DNA of 7,007 nt from Desulfobacterales bacterium (lineage in GTDB: Bacteria > Desulfobacterota > Desulfobacteria > Desulfobacterales > QNYZ01). The stretch's first letter is position 1, and each line of letters opens with the position of its first letter. The notes beneath the pieces are model-generated. The model had not been told where the DNA came from, made no database searches, and saw nothing but the letters and a program-made list of their open reading frames with translations. Below, piece by piece: positions 1-5,978 of this stretch. The DNA lies in contig JAOZUU010000147.1 in NCBI GenBank assembly GCA_029938515.1, forward strand, positions 1 through 7,007, in the 5' to 3' direction. The translations under genes and the position numbers were made by a program.

Positions 1-1
1 T

Positions 2-66
2 TTAGCCACTAAGGCACAAAGGCTATAATATAAATCTTTTTTGTGCCTCCGTGCCTTAGTGGCTGA
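2..66. repeat. Imperfect inverted repeat with AT-rich spacer
   Basis: The arms at 4-23 and 45-64 are near-perfect reverse complements (AGCCACTAAGGCACAAAGGC against GCCTCCGTGCCTTAGTGGCT, 18 of 20 matching), and the pairing extends weakly outward to 2 and 66. The 21-base spacer is AT-rich and contains a T run. As RNA this would form a long hairpin. It could be a dispersed intergenic repeat or the terminator of a gene left of the window; no T run follows the right arm directly, so the repeat reading is preferred. Confidence 0.7.
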
Positions 67-83
67 ATTTATAAAAAAAATAT

Positions 84-128
84 TTGACAAGATCCAATTT
101 TGGGCTTATTTGAATGATAATCGTTATC
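84..128 (+). promoter_or_regulatory. Probable promoter and PerR/Fur-type operator of the regulator gene
   Basis: A perfect -35-like TTGACA lies at 84-89. A weak -10-like TATTTG follows at 107-112 with a 17-base spacer. Immediately downstream, 116-128 reads GATAATCGTTATC, an interrupted palindrome (GATAA-N3-TTATC) of the Fur/PerR box type. An operator over the likely transcription start fits autorepression by the regulator encoded at 175. The -10 assignment is the weak point. Confidence 0.6.
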
Positions 129-174
129 TGTTAATAAATGATCCTTAATACTTTTAAATCAAGATACAATCCTT

Positions 175-642
175 ATGACCATGACCGATCCGAGAAAACG
201 ACTTGATCAGATGATCTCGAAGTTACGGGAAAACAATTATCGGATTACTCCGCAACGGTTGGCCGTATTAAGAATATTGGCCACCAGTACGGGTCACCCT
301 AGTGTGGAAAAAATCTACGGGAAAGTAAAGAAAGATTTTCCGACCACCAGTTTGGCAACGGTCTATAAAACGCTGATCGTCATGAAAGAGATTGGAGAGG
401 TGCTGGAGCTTGGATTTGGCGAGGGTGGCAATCGCTACGATGGCAATAAACCCTATCCTCACCCCCATTTAATTTGCACTGGATGTGGCCAGATCATTGA
501 TCCGGATCTGGAGAGTTTGCAAGGCGTGACGGAAGAACTCATTAAAGCAACCGGATTTAAAATCAACACCCATCGGCTGGATTTTTTTGGAGTGTGCCCG
601 AATTGCCAAAAGGCTGGATCCAAAAAACCGGTAGAAAATTAA
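175..642 (+). CDS. perR: PerR-like peroxide-sensing transcriptional repressor (Fur family)
   Basis: A 155-residue Fur-family metalloregulator of normal length. The N-terminal winged helix spans about residues 12-82 (RITPQRLAVLRIL, then the recognition segment LATVYKTL). The C-terminal dimerisation domain carries two CxxC pairs, C101/C104 and C141/C144, forming a structural zinc site. The regulatory site looks like PerR rather than Fur: H41, D89, H96, H98 and D109 line up with the B. subtilis PerR ligands His37, Asp85, His91, His93 and Asp104, and the aspartate at 109 is the residue that favours PerR over Fur. In PerR, iron-catalysed oxidation of these histidines releases DNA. Palindromes upstream of this gene and of the adjacent catalase support autoregulation and catalase control. 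No strong ribosome binding site precedes the ATG at 175; a second ATG at 181 is possible. Confidence 0.88.
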   Translation: MTMTDPRKRLDQMISKLRENNYRITPQRLAVLRILATSTGHPSVEKIYGKVKKDFPTTSLATVYKTLIVMKEIGEVLELGFGEGGNRYDGNKPYPHPHLICTGCGQIIDPDLESLQGVTEELIKATGFKINTHRLDFFGVCPNCQKAGSKKPVEN

Positions 643-663
643 TATATTTTTTGCCCTATAAAC

Positions 664-697
664 GATAATAATTATTAATAAGAAAATATTATTAATA
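664..697 (+). promoter_or_regulatory. Probable PerR operator upstream of the catalase
   Basis: Positions 664-678 read GATAATAATTATTAA, with a perfect 12-base palindrome TAATAATTATTA at 666-677. It shares the GATAAT...TTAT layout with the operator at 116-128. A direct repeat TTATTAATA occurs at 672-680 and 689-697 and may be a second half-site or simply AT-rich promoter sequence. No convincing -35/-10 pair was found; TTGCCC at 651-656 is a weak candidate, in which case the palindrome would overlap the -10 region. Confidence 0.5.
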
Positions 698-770
698 GAA
701 TAAATGGTGGAATCATCCCAAGGCAAAACCGTATCAATCAATAAATAAACAAATGAAAGGAGAAACAACC

Positions 771-2234
771 ATGAAAGACGAAAAGAAAAAATTGACCACC
801 AATTCAGGCGCTCCCGTACCTGACAATCAGAACGTGATGACTGCCGGGCCTCGCGGCCCACAGTTGCTGCAGGATGTCTGGTTCCTGGAGAAACTCGCCC
901 ACTTTGATCGTGAGGTCATCCCCGAGAGGCGCATGCATGCCAAGGGATCCGGGGCATATGGGACCTTCACCGTTACTCATGACATCACTCGCTACACCAA
1001 GGCAAAGATTTTCTCCGAGATTGGAAAGGAGGCCGAACTTTTTACACGTTTTTCAACGGTGGCGGGTGAACGCGGCGCGGCAGACGCAGAGCGTGATATC
1101 CGCGGCGTCGCGATCAAATTTTATACCGAAGAGGGCAACTGGGACCTGGTTGGCAACAATACCCCGGTGTTTTTTTTAAAGGATCCACTCAAGTTTCCCG
1201 ATCTCAACCACGCTGTTAAGCGCGATCCCAAAACCAATATGCGCAGTGCCCGCAACAACTGGGACTTCTGGACCTCTCTACCCGAGTCACTGCACCAGGT
1301 TACGATTACCATGAGCGAGCGGGGCATCCCGTACTCCTACCGTCACATGAATGCTTATGGCAGCCACACCTTCAGCCTGATCAACGCCGAAGGCGAAAGG
1401 GTTTGGGTCAAATTTCACCTCAAAACCCAACAGGGGATCAAATGTCTCACTGACCAGGAAGCCGAAAAGATTGTCGGTAAAGACCGGGAGAGTCACCAGC
1501 GAGATCTGTTTGAGAGTATCGAGAAAAGTGACTTTCCAAAATGGAACATGAAGATTCAGGTGATGCCTGAAAAGGACGCTGCAAAGTGCGCCTTTAATCC
1601 GTTTGACCTGACCAAAGTCTGGCCGCACGGGGACTACCCGCTCATGGACGTGGGCGTACTGGAATTGAACAAGAATCCCGAAAACTATTTCGCCGAGGTC
1701 GAGCAGGCGGCCTTCAACCCCGCCAATATTGTATCGGGCATTGGTTTTTCACCCGACAAGATGTTGCAGGGGCGGCTCTTCTCCTACGGTGATGCCCAGC
1801 GTTATCGTCTGGGGGTAAACCACCACCTGATCCCGGTTAACCGTGCGCGCTGTCCCGTTCACGGTTACCATCGCGATGGTGCCATGCGGGTGGATGACAA
1901 CCATGGCGGTACCCTCGGGTACGAGCCTAACAGCTATGGAGAGTGGCAGGAACAGCCGGATTTTGCCGAGCCGTTGCTGGACCTCGACGGTATGGCTGAC
2001 CACTGGAATCACCGGGAGGACGATGACGACTATTACTCTCAGCCCGGAAATCTGTTCCGCATGATGAATTCAGAACAACAAACGGCTCTTTTTGAGAATA
2101 CCGCCCGGGCAATGGGCGATGCACCCAAAGAGATCAAGATTCGCCATATCGGTAACTGTATGAAAGCCGACCCTACCTATGGCGAGGGCGTTGCCGGCGC
2201 TTTAGGTATCTCCATGAGTGAGGTTTCTAAATAG
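771..2234 (+). CDS. katA: Monofunctional heme catalase (small-subunit type)
   Basis: A 487-residue protein that disproportionates hydrogen peroxide to water and oxygen; the length is typical of small-subunit catalases. The distal catalytic histidine is H56 in [12 protein letters not shown], the catalytic asparagine lies in VGNNTPVFF near residues 129-130, and the proximal heme-ligand tyrosine is Y339 in [14 protein letters not shown]. The [13 protein letters not shown] and [17 protein letters not shown] blocks are also characteristic. There is no signal peptide, so it should be cytoplasmic. The ATG at 771 is preferred over the in-frame ATG at 753 because the Shine-Dalgarno AAAGGAG (756-762) sits at the right distance from 771 and would lie inside the longer version. 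It follows the PerR-like gene on the same strand with a PerR-type palindrome between them. No active-site residue is missing. Confidence 0.95.
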   Translation: MKDEKKKLTTNSGAPVPDNQNVMTAGPRGPQLLQDVWFLEKLAHFDREVIPERRMHAKGSGAYGTFTVTHDITRYTKAKIFSEIGKEAELFTRFSTVAGERGAADAERDIRGVAIKFYTEEGNWDLVGNNTPVFFLKDPLKFPDLNHAVKRDPKTNMRSARNNWDFWTSLPESLHQVTITMSERGIPYSYRHMNAYGSHTFSLINAEGERVWVKFHLKTQQGIKCLTDQEAEKIVGKDRESHQRDLFESIEKSDFPKWNMKIQVMPEKDAAKCAFNPFDLTKVWPHGDYPLMDVGVLELNKNPENYFAEVEQAAFNPANIVSGIGFSPDKMLQGRLFSYGDAQRYRLGVNHHLIPVNRARCPVHGYHRDGAMRVDDNHGGTLGYEPNSYGEWQEQPDFAEPLLDLDGMADHWNHREDDDDYYSQPGNLFRMMNSEQQTALFENTARAMGDAPKEIKIRHIGNCMKADPTYGEGVAGALGISMSEVSK

Positions 2235-2250
2235 ACGACTGCCAGCTAAT

Positions 2251-2307
2251 CGGTTTCAGCGACGGTGCCTCGCATTGCCGCTGAAACCGGGGTGCAGCAA
2301 ATTTTTT
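2251..2307 (+). terminator. Terminator-like hairpin after the catalase
   Basis: The arms CGGTTTCAGCG (2251-2261) and CGCTGAAACCG (2279-2289) pair perfectly over 11 bp. After one A-C mismatch the stem continues CGGTGC/GCATTG with a CTC loop. A run of six T lies at 2302-2307, but it is 12 bases past the stem rather than adjacent, so intrinsic termination may be incomplete or the hairpin may instead stabilise the 3' end. It begins 16 bases after the catalase stop and separates catalase from the peroxiredoxin. Confidence 0.65.
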
Positions 2308-2383
2308 CGTAATATATCACTTTCAAAAACATTAGATCAATGGTAGTTTGGACCCATGATATAAAAGCCAAATAAACCAAGTT

Positions 2384-2505
2384 AAGGAGAGCTTATGGGA
2401 AAAGAATTCAAGGCCGGTTGTGCACGGCCTACCGGCGGGCCTGTCGGAGGAAAGCAAAAAGAGGCATTGTCGCCAAACAATGAAAATGTAAAGGAGGAAA
2501 AGCAA
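2384..2505 (+). other. In-frame upstream start giving a Cys-containing N-terminal extension of the peroxiredoxin
   Basis: AAGGAG at 2384-2389 precedes an ATG at 2395, which stays open and in frame with the peroxiredoxin start at 2506. Translation from here would add 37 residues, including the motif [12 protein letters not shown] (residues 8-19) followed by a hydrophilic Lys/Glu/Asn-rich linker. It is not a signal peptide because it has no hydrophobic core. The glycine/proline-rich, cysteine-containing motif looks designed rather than random, but its function is not recognised. It could be a true extension, a second isoform, or a translated leader. Spacing to this ATG (5 bases) is shorter than that of the internal start. 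Confidence 0.5.
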
Positions 2506-2508
2506 ATG
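2491..2508 (+). promoter_or_regulatory. Strong internal ribosome binding site of the peroxiredoxin
   Basis: AAGGAGG at 2491-2497 lies 8 bases before the ATG at 2506. This is the best Shine-Dalgarno near the gene, and its start gives a protein that begins exactly where typical AhpC-type peroxiredoxins begin (VGQKAPDF near residue 4). It decides the preferred start. Confidence 0.7.
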
Positions 2509-3114
2509 ATAATGGTCGGTCAAAAAGCACCCGATTTCACAGCGCCTGCGTATCAAAAGGGGAAATTCATCAATGTCGAACTCTCTGATTATCTTGGAAA
2601 ATGGGTGGCGCTATGTTTTTATCCCGGTGATTTTACCTTTGTCTGAGCAACCGAGATTTCGGCAGTTGCCGAGAAATACGCCATGTTTCAGGAACTCGGT
2701 GTTGAGGTGCTTTCCATGAGTATCGATAGTGTGTTTGTACACAAGATGTGGGATGACCATGAATTGTCGAAAATGGTTGACGGTGGCGTTCCTTTTCCCA
2801 TGATGTCCGACGGAGGGGGGAAAGTCGGAACGGTTTACGGGATCTATGACGATGATGCCGGTGTTGAAACCCGGGGGCGATTTATTATCGATCCGGATGG
2901 GGTGGTCCAGGGATTCGAGGTGCTCACACCACCGGTGGGAAGAAATGTCAACGAAGCCCTCAGACAAATCCAGGCATTCCAGCTGGTACGAAACAGCAAG
3001 GGGGCCGAGGCAACGCCATCGGGGTGGCGACCGGGCAAACCGACTTTAAAACCAGGGCCTGATCTGGTTGGAAAGGTCTGGGAAGTATGGAAGACAGACC
3101 TGGCCTTTGATTGA
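2506..3114 (+). CDS. Selenocysteine-containing peroxiredoxin (AhpC/Prx1 type, UGA read as Sec)
   Basis: A 202-residue thiol/selenol peroxidase reducing H2O2 or organic hydroperoxides in the cytoplasm, interrupted by TGA at 2644-2646. The frame before it reads [13 protein letters not shown] and after it [11 protein letters not shown]. The family motif here is FYPxDFTFVCPTE, so the TGA (codon 47) replaces the peroxidatic cysteine exactly. Similarity then continues to the end: R123 in [12 protein letters not shown], the TPPVGRN block, and the C-terminal GWRPG...LKPGPDLVG. Active-site T44 is present. The usual resolving cysteine near residue 170 (E-V-C-P in AhpC) is threonine (EATPSGW). The only cysteine in the core is C37. 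A SECIS-like hairpin lies 3' of the TGA. If the TGA were an ordinary stop, the gene would be a pseudogene split in two; intact downstream coding argues against that. An alternative in-frame start lies at 2395. Confidence 0.88.
2644..2675 (+). promoter_or_regulatory. UGA selenocysteine codon and candidate bacterial SECIS hairpin
   Basis: The UGA at 2644-2646 is followed by a stem in which 2657-2663 (UUUCGGC) pairs with 2668-2675, with one bulged G at 2673, closed by the loop AGUU at 2664-2667. Seventeen bases separate the UGA from the loop, and the loop has G in its second position. Both fit the known rules for bacterial SECIS elements recognised by SelB. A competing fold pairs GCAACCGA (2647-2654) with UCGG and UUGC (2659-2669) around a CAG bulge, and would put the loop too close to the UGA. 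No selA, selB, selC or selD lies in the window. Confidence 0.6.
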
Positions 3115-3156
3115 TGCAGACGTGAATTTTTATGGATTGCTGCGTTGGGTCATTTT

Positions 3157-3351
3157 TCAAACCGGAACAAGAATAAGGAGTTATGATTGATACCATATAG
3201 GCTTCCAGATAAAGTTTTTGGACTGCGTTATCGGTCGCCTCCCTTCGACGACGTACGGGTTGTACGACTTACTCAGGGAGGCTTCCTCTGGCCTTGCCAA
3301 AAAACACTATCTGAAAGCCTATAACTCCTTATCTTTTTCGAATTATTCAAT
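3157..3351. repeat. Hairpin repeat copy 1, interrupted by a MITE-like insertion
   Basis: The left part, 3157-3197 (TCAAACCGGAACAA, then ATAAGGAGTTAT and TTGATACCATA), and the right part, 3322-3350 (TAACTCCTTAT, then TTTTTCGAAT), match the contiguous repeat at 6453-6524 with few differences. In that copy the two parts are joined and form a hairpin. Here they are separated by 124 extra bases. The repeat starts about 40 bases after the peroxiredoxin stop. Confidence 0.75.
3198..3321. mobile_element. 124-bp MITE-like palindromic element with TA target duplication
   Basis: The ends TAGGCTTCCAGATA (3198-3211) and TATCTGAAAGCCTA (3308-3321) are inverted repeats with one mismatch. Pairing continues inward through GTTTTTGG/CCAAAAAAC, and an inner inverted pair GCCTCCC (3237-3243) and GGGAGGC (3276-3282) surrounds a CGTAC...GTACG core. 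The element is flanked by TA at 3196-3197 and 3322-3323, whereas the empty copy at 6492-6494 has a single TA. A TA duplication is typical of IS630/Tc1-mariner-type transposition. It encodes no transposase, so it would be non-autonomous. A short reading frame passing through it (3218-3415) has no support as a gene. Confidence 0.7.
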
Positions 3352-3411
3352 GTCAATATGGCGCGGTAGAAGTGAACAAGGCTGGGCAACCAATAGGTCT
3401 GGTGAAGAAAC

Positions 3412-3759
3412 CTAACCCAAGCCAATAATCACTACACCAGCCACAATCAACGCCAGTCCCGTCCAGGCACCTATATTCATAGGTTCCTTGAACCAGCAGT
3501 GAGCCCCCACTGTGACAAACACGTACATTGAGGCCGCCGCCGGCCAGGCCACGCTGAGTGGAAGGTCACGCAGGGCAATAATGTAGACAACTGGTGAGAT
3601 GAGGGCACAGCCCAATCCTGCCAGGGTCCAGCGGCTTTTTATGGCAACGCGCCATACTGGCATCCCCTCAGGCATGCCCAGAGCACCCTTTTTGATGAAC
3701 AGCTGTCCCGCAGTGGTCAAAATGATCGAGAGGGCCAGCATGATGACAGGTAAAGCCAT
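3412..3759 (-). CDS. ArnE-like small four-helix membrane protein (DMT/SMR superfamily, probable lipid-linked sugar flippase subunit)
   Basis: A 115-residue hydrophobic protein with four predicted membrane segments (about 3-20, 44-65, 70-91 and 97-115). Near the end of helix 1 is AGQLFIKKGA, matching the AGQL...K signature of ArnE/ArnF and related EmrE-like proteins, and SVAWPAAASMYVFVT matches the GIAYPMLSLNFVWVT-type third helix of ArnE. ArnE/ArnF move undecaprenyl-phosphate-aminoarabinose across the inner membrane, so a similar flippase role is inferred here. The ATG at 3759 is chosen because GGGGAGGA precedes it on the minus strand and its A overlaps the stop of the upstream gene (TGATG). 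A TTG at 3762 is less likely. It is the last gene of the operon. Confidence 0.78.
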   Translation of the reverse strand: MALPVIMLALSIILTTAGQLFIKKGALGMPEGMPVWRVAIKSRWTLAGLGCALISPVVYIIALRDLPLSVAWPAAASMYVFVTVGAHCWFKEPMNIGAWTGLALIVAGVVIIGLG

Positions 3760-4208
3760 CAATTGTCCTCCCCGGTTGCCACGTCAACGGTTTTGGATCC
3801 GGCCGTGGACTTTTCTGCTGCTTCGGCTTGCTGCGCTTTAAGCTTGCTGACCCCCAGCACCGATACCCCAAGCATTATGAGTCCGGCACCAGCCAACTTG
3901 TATGGGCCAATCGCCTCGTCGAACAGGTAATGACTGGCCGCAATGATGGCCACATAGCTGAGGGCCACCAGTGGGTAGGCCAGAGAGAGGGCTACGTGAC
4001 GCAGCAGGGCCACCCACACGAGTCCGCGGGTAAACAGCAGGGTATATCCAAACAACAGGAAAGGAAGGGCGTCAAGCCAGTGGTCCCAGCCTAACTCTAG
4101 ATGACGGGCACCCTGTTTGGTAATCAGCTGTCCTGCCACCAGCAGGATGAGGATGAACACCAGCATACCCACGGTCTGGGGAGCCCTGTTGCGTGTCTTG
4201 ATACTCAC
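3759..4208 (-). CDS. ArnF-like small four-helix membrane protein (probable flippase partner)
   Basis: A 149-residue protein with four hydrophobic segments (about 12-27, 44-62, 68-94 and 100-121) and a hydrophilic tail (123-149) rich in Ala, Glu and Lys. It repeats the partner's signature in helix 1 (VAGQLITKQGA) and helix 3 (SLAYPLVALSYVAII), so the two adjacent genes are paralogous and probably form a heterodimer, as ArnE and ArnF do. Its start is GTG at 4208, in a GTGA overlap with the stop of the glycosyltransferase gene, which implies translational coupling. EmrE-like drug exporters share the fold, but the glycosyltransferase context favours lipid-linked sugar transport. The long charged tail is unusual for the family. 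Confidence 0.75.
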   Translation of the reverse strand: MSIKTRNRAPQTVGMLVFILILLVAGQLITKQGARHLELGWDHWLDALPFLLFGYTLLFTRGLVWVALLRHVALSLAYPLVALSYVAIIAASHYLFDEAIGPYKLAGAGLIMLGVSVLGVSKLKAQQAEAAEKSTAGSKTVDVATGEDN

Positions 4209-5146
4209 CGCCGTGGCTCCAGCTCCCCGAAACCCACCTTTCGGCGTACAACCCAGCTGGGTTTGCCCTCGCTGGCCTCAATAGCGCGAATCAGGTACTC
4301 CCCAACCAGGCCGATGCTCAACAGCATCATGCCGCCTAGAAAGAGGCTGGCTGCCATCAGTGAGGACCAACCCATGATCGGCACGTTGTCCGCAAGCTTG
4401 CGCCAGAGTACCCAGCCAAGTACGCCAAAACTGGCCAGGGCAGTGATTGTCCCAAGGGCGCCCACCACACGCATCAGGAAAGCGGAGTTGTTGATAAGCA
4501 GATTACTGAACAAGCTAAACAGCTTACGCAGGCTGTAGCCGGTCTTGCCTTCCTTTCGAGCTGAGTGGCTGACGTCTACCCCAATTATGTCTCTAGACAC
4601 GTGAAACATCAGCGCGGGTACAAATGGGTGGGGGGTGCGGAACCTGAGCATGCCGTCCACCACCGTACGCTTGAGACAGCGAAAACTGGTGGTGCGGATG
4701 TGGCGTGGTCGGCCAATCAGCAGGTGGTCAAACCATCCCTTGAGCCAACTGGTGAAGCGCTTGAACACACCGTGGCGTCGTTTGGGGAACTGACCAATCA
4801 CAATATCATGCTCGGCGTGCTGTAGCAGGAGGGGACTGTCCTCGGGCGCATGCTGCAGGTCGTCGTCCATGGTCAGCATCAGATCACCCCGGGCGGCCTC
4901 GAGCCCAGCCAGAGTGGCTGCCTGCTGGCCAAAGTTGCGGGTCAGCTGGATCAGCCTCACATGTTCATGAGTCTCGGCCACCGCTTTCAGGGTGGGCCAG
5001 GTATCCGGATTGGGGGAGCAGTCGTCCACAAGAATCAGCTCGCCGTCGTTCGTCGAGTGCTGGGCAAGCACATCCCCCACCCGACGGGATAACTCGTCCA
5101 GGCCTTCCACTGTGTTGTAGACGGGAATGACCACACTCAGCTGCAT
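4205..5146 (-). CDS. GT2 polyprenyl-phosphate glycosyltransferase (ArnC/GtrB-like), membrane anchored
   Basis: A 313-residue family 2 glycosyltransferase of the length usual for ArnC/GtrB/YfdH. The GT-A domain begins LSVVIPVYN (3-11), with the nucleotide-binding aspartates in LVDDCS (39-44), LTRNFGQQAA (68-77), the metal-binding DDDLQ (94-98) and the late GKTGYSLRKLF motif (200-210). Two C-terminal membrane helices (about 228-248 and 262-283) end in the family's GEYLIRAIE (282-290). Such enzymes transfer a sugar from a nucleotide donor to undecaprenyl phosphate at the inner face of the inner membrane. The donor cannot be read from sequence; the neighbouring acyltransferases suggest an amino sugar. 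A good ribosome binding site, AAGGAAGG, precedes the ATG. It overlaps the GNAT stop by one base and the next gene by four. Confidence 0.9.
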   Translation of the reverse strand: MQLSVVIPVYNTVEGLDELSRRVGDVLAQHSTNDGELILVDDCSPNPDTWPTLKAVAETHEHVRLIQLTRNFGQQAATLAGLEAARGDLMLTMDDDLQHAPEDSPLLLQHAEHDIVIGQFPKRRHGVFKRFTSWLKGWFDHLLIGRPRHIRTTSFRCLKRTVVDGMLRFRTPHPFVPALMFHVSRDIIGVDVSHSARKEGKTGYSLRKLFSLFSNLLINNSAFLMRVVGALGTITALASFGVLGWVLWRKLADNVPIMGWSSLMAASLFLGGMMLLSIGLVGEYLIRAIEASEGKPSWVVRRKVGFGELEPRR

Positions 5147-5970
5147 CAGGGCCTTCCTTTGCGAAAAAAAGTTAGGTCAATGTGCTCCAGTCGCTTCTTG
5201 GAGATCACATGATTGCGAAGAATCGGTATATTGGTCAGTTGGGTGGTGTTATCCAACCAGAATTCATCCGAGGGCATCTGATCGTAGAGCCATGACTGGA
5301 GGAACAGGTGAGCCTTGTGCCCCTGCACCGCCGGATTCACGGTGGCCAACATGCCCTTGTAGAACGGGAGACCTTCAAGATCTTCTTTGCGTAAGTACAA
5401 GAAGTAGCCGACTGCTTCACCGCCCACTCGCCAGATTCCAAACAGACTATCCGTGTCGGTCAGGAGGTTTTCGATCCAGGCGGCAAACCAACGTTCACCA
5501 TCTTGCTCTGTGAACCAAGCGCGTTCCTTGTACCGTGAAAAGAAGCGAGGATTATTGGTGAGCCCCTGATGGGTCAGGGCTATCAGGGCGGGAAGGTCCT
5601 CTTCTCGGGCGTGGTCAAGTTCACCAAAAGGTGGTTCAAAGCGCGGGATGTCGCGGCGATCCATCCGGGTCACAAAGGTTATCCGGGTGTCCACCAGGCG
5701 AAACCCCACATCCTCCAGGGCTGGAACCAGGGGAAGGGCGCACACGTCCAGGTGGCATTGAACCATGGCAAATGATCGTTCGTCCGCGGATCTAGAAATT
5801 GCCTGGGTGGTGGCCTGCCAGTCAGCATTGGGGAGCAAAAGGGCCGCTCGGGTTTCAACTTGCAACCCACCCATGAGGCGACCAAAAAAGTCTGTTTCCC
5901 AGTCATTCTGCTGGAGAGTTGCCAGGGTCAGCTCGTTGGGGTCGCGGAAGATGCATGACAGGTCGCTCAT
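5146..5970 (-). CDS. WecD-like GNAT acetyltransferase, probable nucleotide-amino-sugar N-acetyltransferase
   Basis: A 274-residue protein resembling the two-part layout of WecD/RffC, the TDP-fucosamine acetyltransferase. An N-terminal half begins with WETDFFG (24-30), equivalent to WENAFFG in E. coli WecD, and continues to VGFRLVDTRITFV (88-100). The C-terminal GNAT domain (about 118-270) contains RWFAAWIENLL (160-170, matching FYAQWIENAV), a GYFLYLRKED strand (188-197), a degenerate acetyl-CoA loop around VNPAVQGHKAH (211-221) and the closing NTTQLTNIPILRN (241-253). WecD acetylates a 4-amino sugar nucleotide using acetyl-CoA, and the same class of reaction is inferred. It is longer than E. 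coli WecD, and the exact sugar is unknown. It overlaps the glycosyltransferase start by one base. Confidence 0.72.
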   Translation of the reverse strand: MSDLSCIFRDPNELTLATLQQNDWETDFFGRLMGGLQVETRAALLLPNADWQATTQAISRSADERSFAMVQCHLDVCALPLVPALEDVGFRLVDTRITFVTRMDRRDIPRFEPPFGELDHAREEDLPALIALTHQGLTNNPRFFSRYKERAWFTEQDGERWFAAWIENLLTDTDSLFGIWRVGGEAVGYFLYLRKEDLEGLPFYKGMLATVNPAVQGHKAHLFLQSWLYDQMPSDEFWLDNTTQLTNIPILRNHVISKKRLEHIDLTFFRKGRP

Positions 5971-5978
5971 CTCGTGGC

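Noticed and set aside
753..770. Earlier in-frame ATG for the catalase
   Set aside because: The Shine-Dalgarno AAAGGAG lies within these codons and is correctly spaced for the ATG at 771.
469..861. A 130-codon minus-strand frame with a hydrophobic stretch across the regulator-catalase gap
   Set aside because: It covers the ends of two well-supported genes and the promoter region; the hydrophobic part comes from reading AT-rich promoter DNA backwards.
2683..3114. Separate 143-codon gene starting after the TGA
   Set aside because: It would lack the active-site half of a peroxiredoxin and has no ribosome binding site; continuous selenocysteine read-through explains it better.
3216..3224. The 9-base string TTTGGACTG shared with 6193-6201 at the island edge, considered as an attachment core
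   Set aside because: It is too short, the surroundings do not match, and it does not coincide with either set of defined repeat ends.
3198..3321. Integron attC site
   Set aside because: No matching RYYYAAC/GTTRRRY core pair is present at the ends, while terminal inverted repeats and a TA duplication point to a MITE.
3218..3415. A 65-codon plus-strand reading frame running through the MITE-like element
   Set aside because: It begins inside a palindromic insert, has no ribosome binding site or recognised motif, and its path follows the inverted repeat; it is best explained as chance.
4101..4538. A 145-codon plus-strand frame opposite the glycosyltransferase and ArnF-like genes
   Set aside because: It is the antisense of two well-supported genes, rich in Pro, Arg and Ser as expected for such shadows, with no domain.
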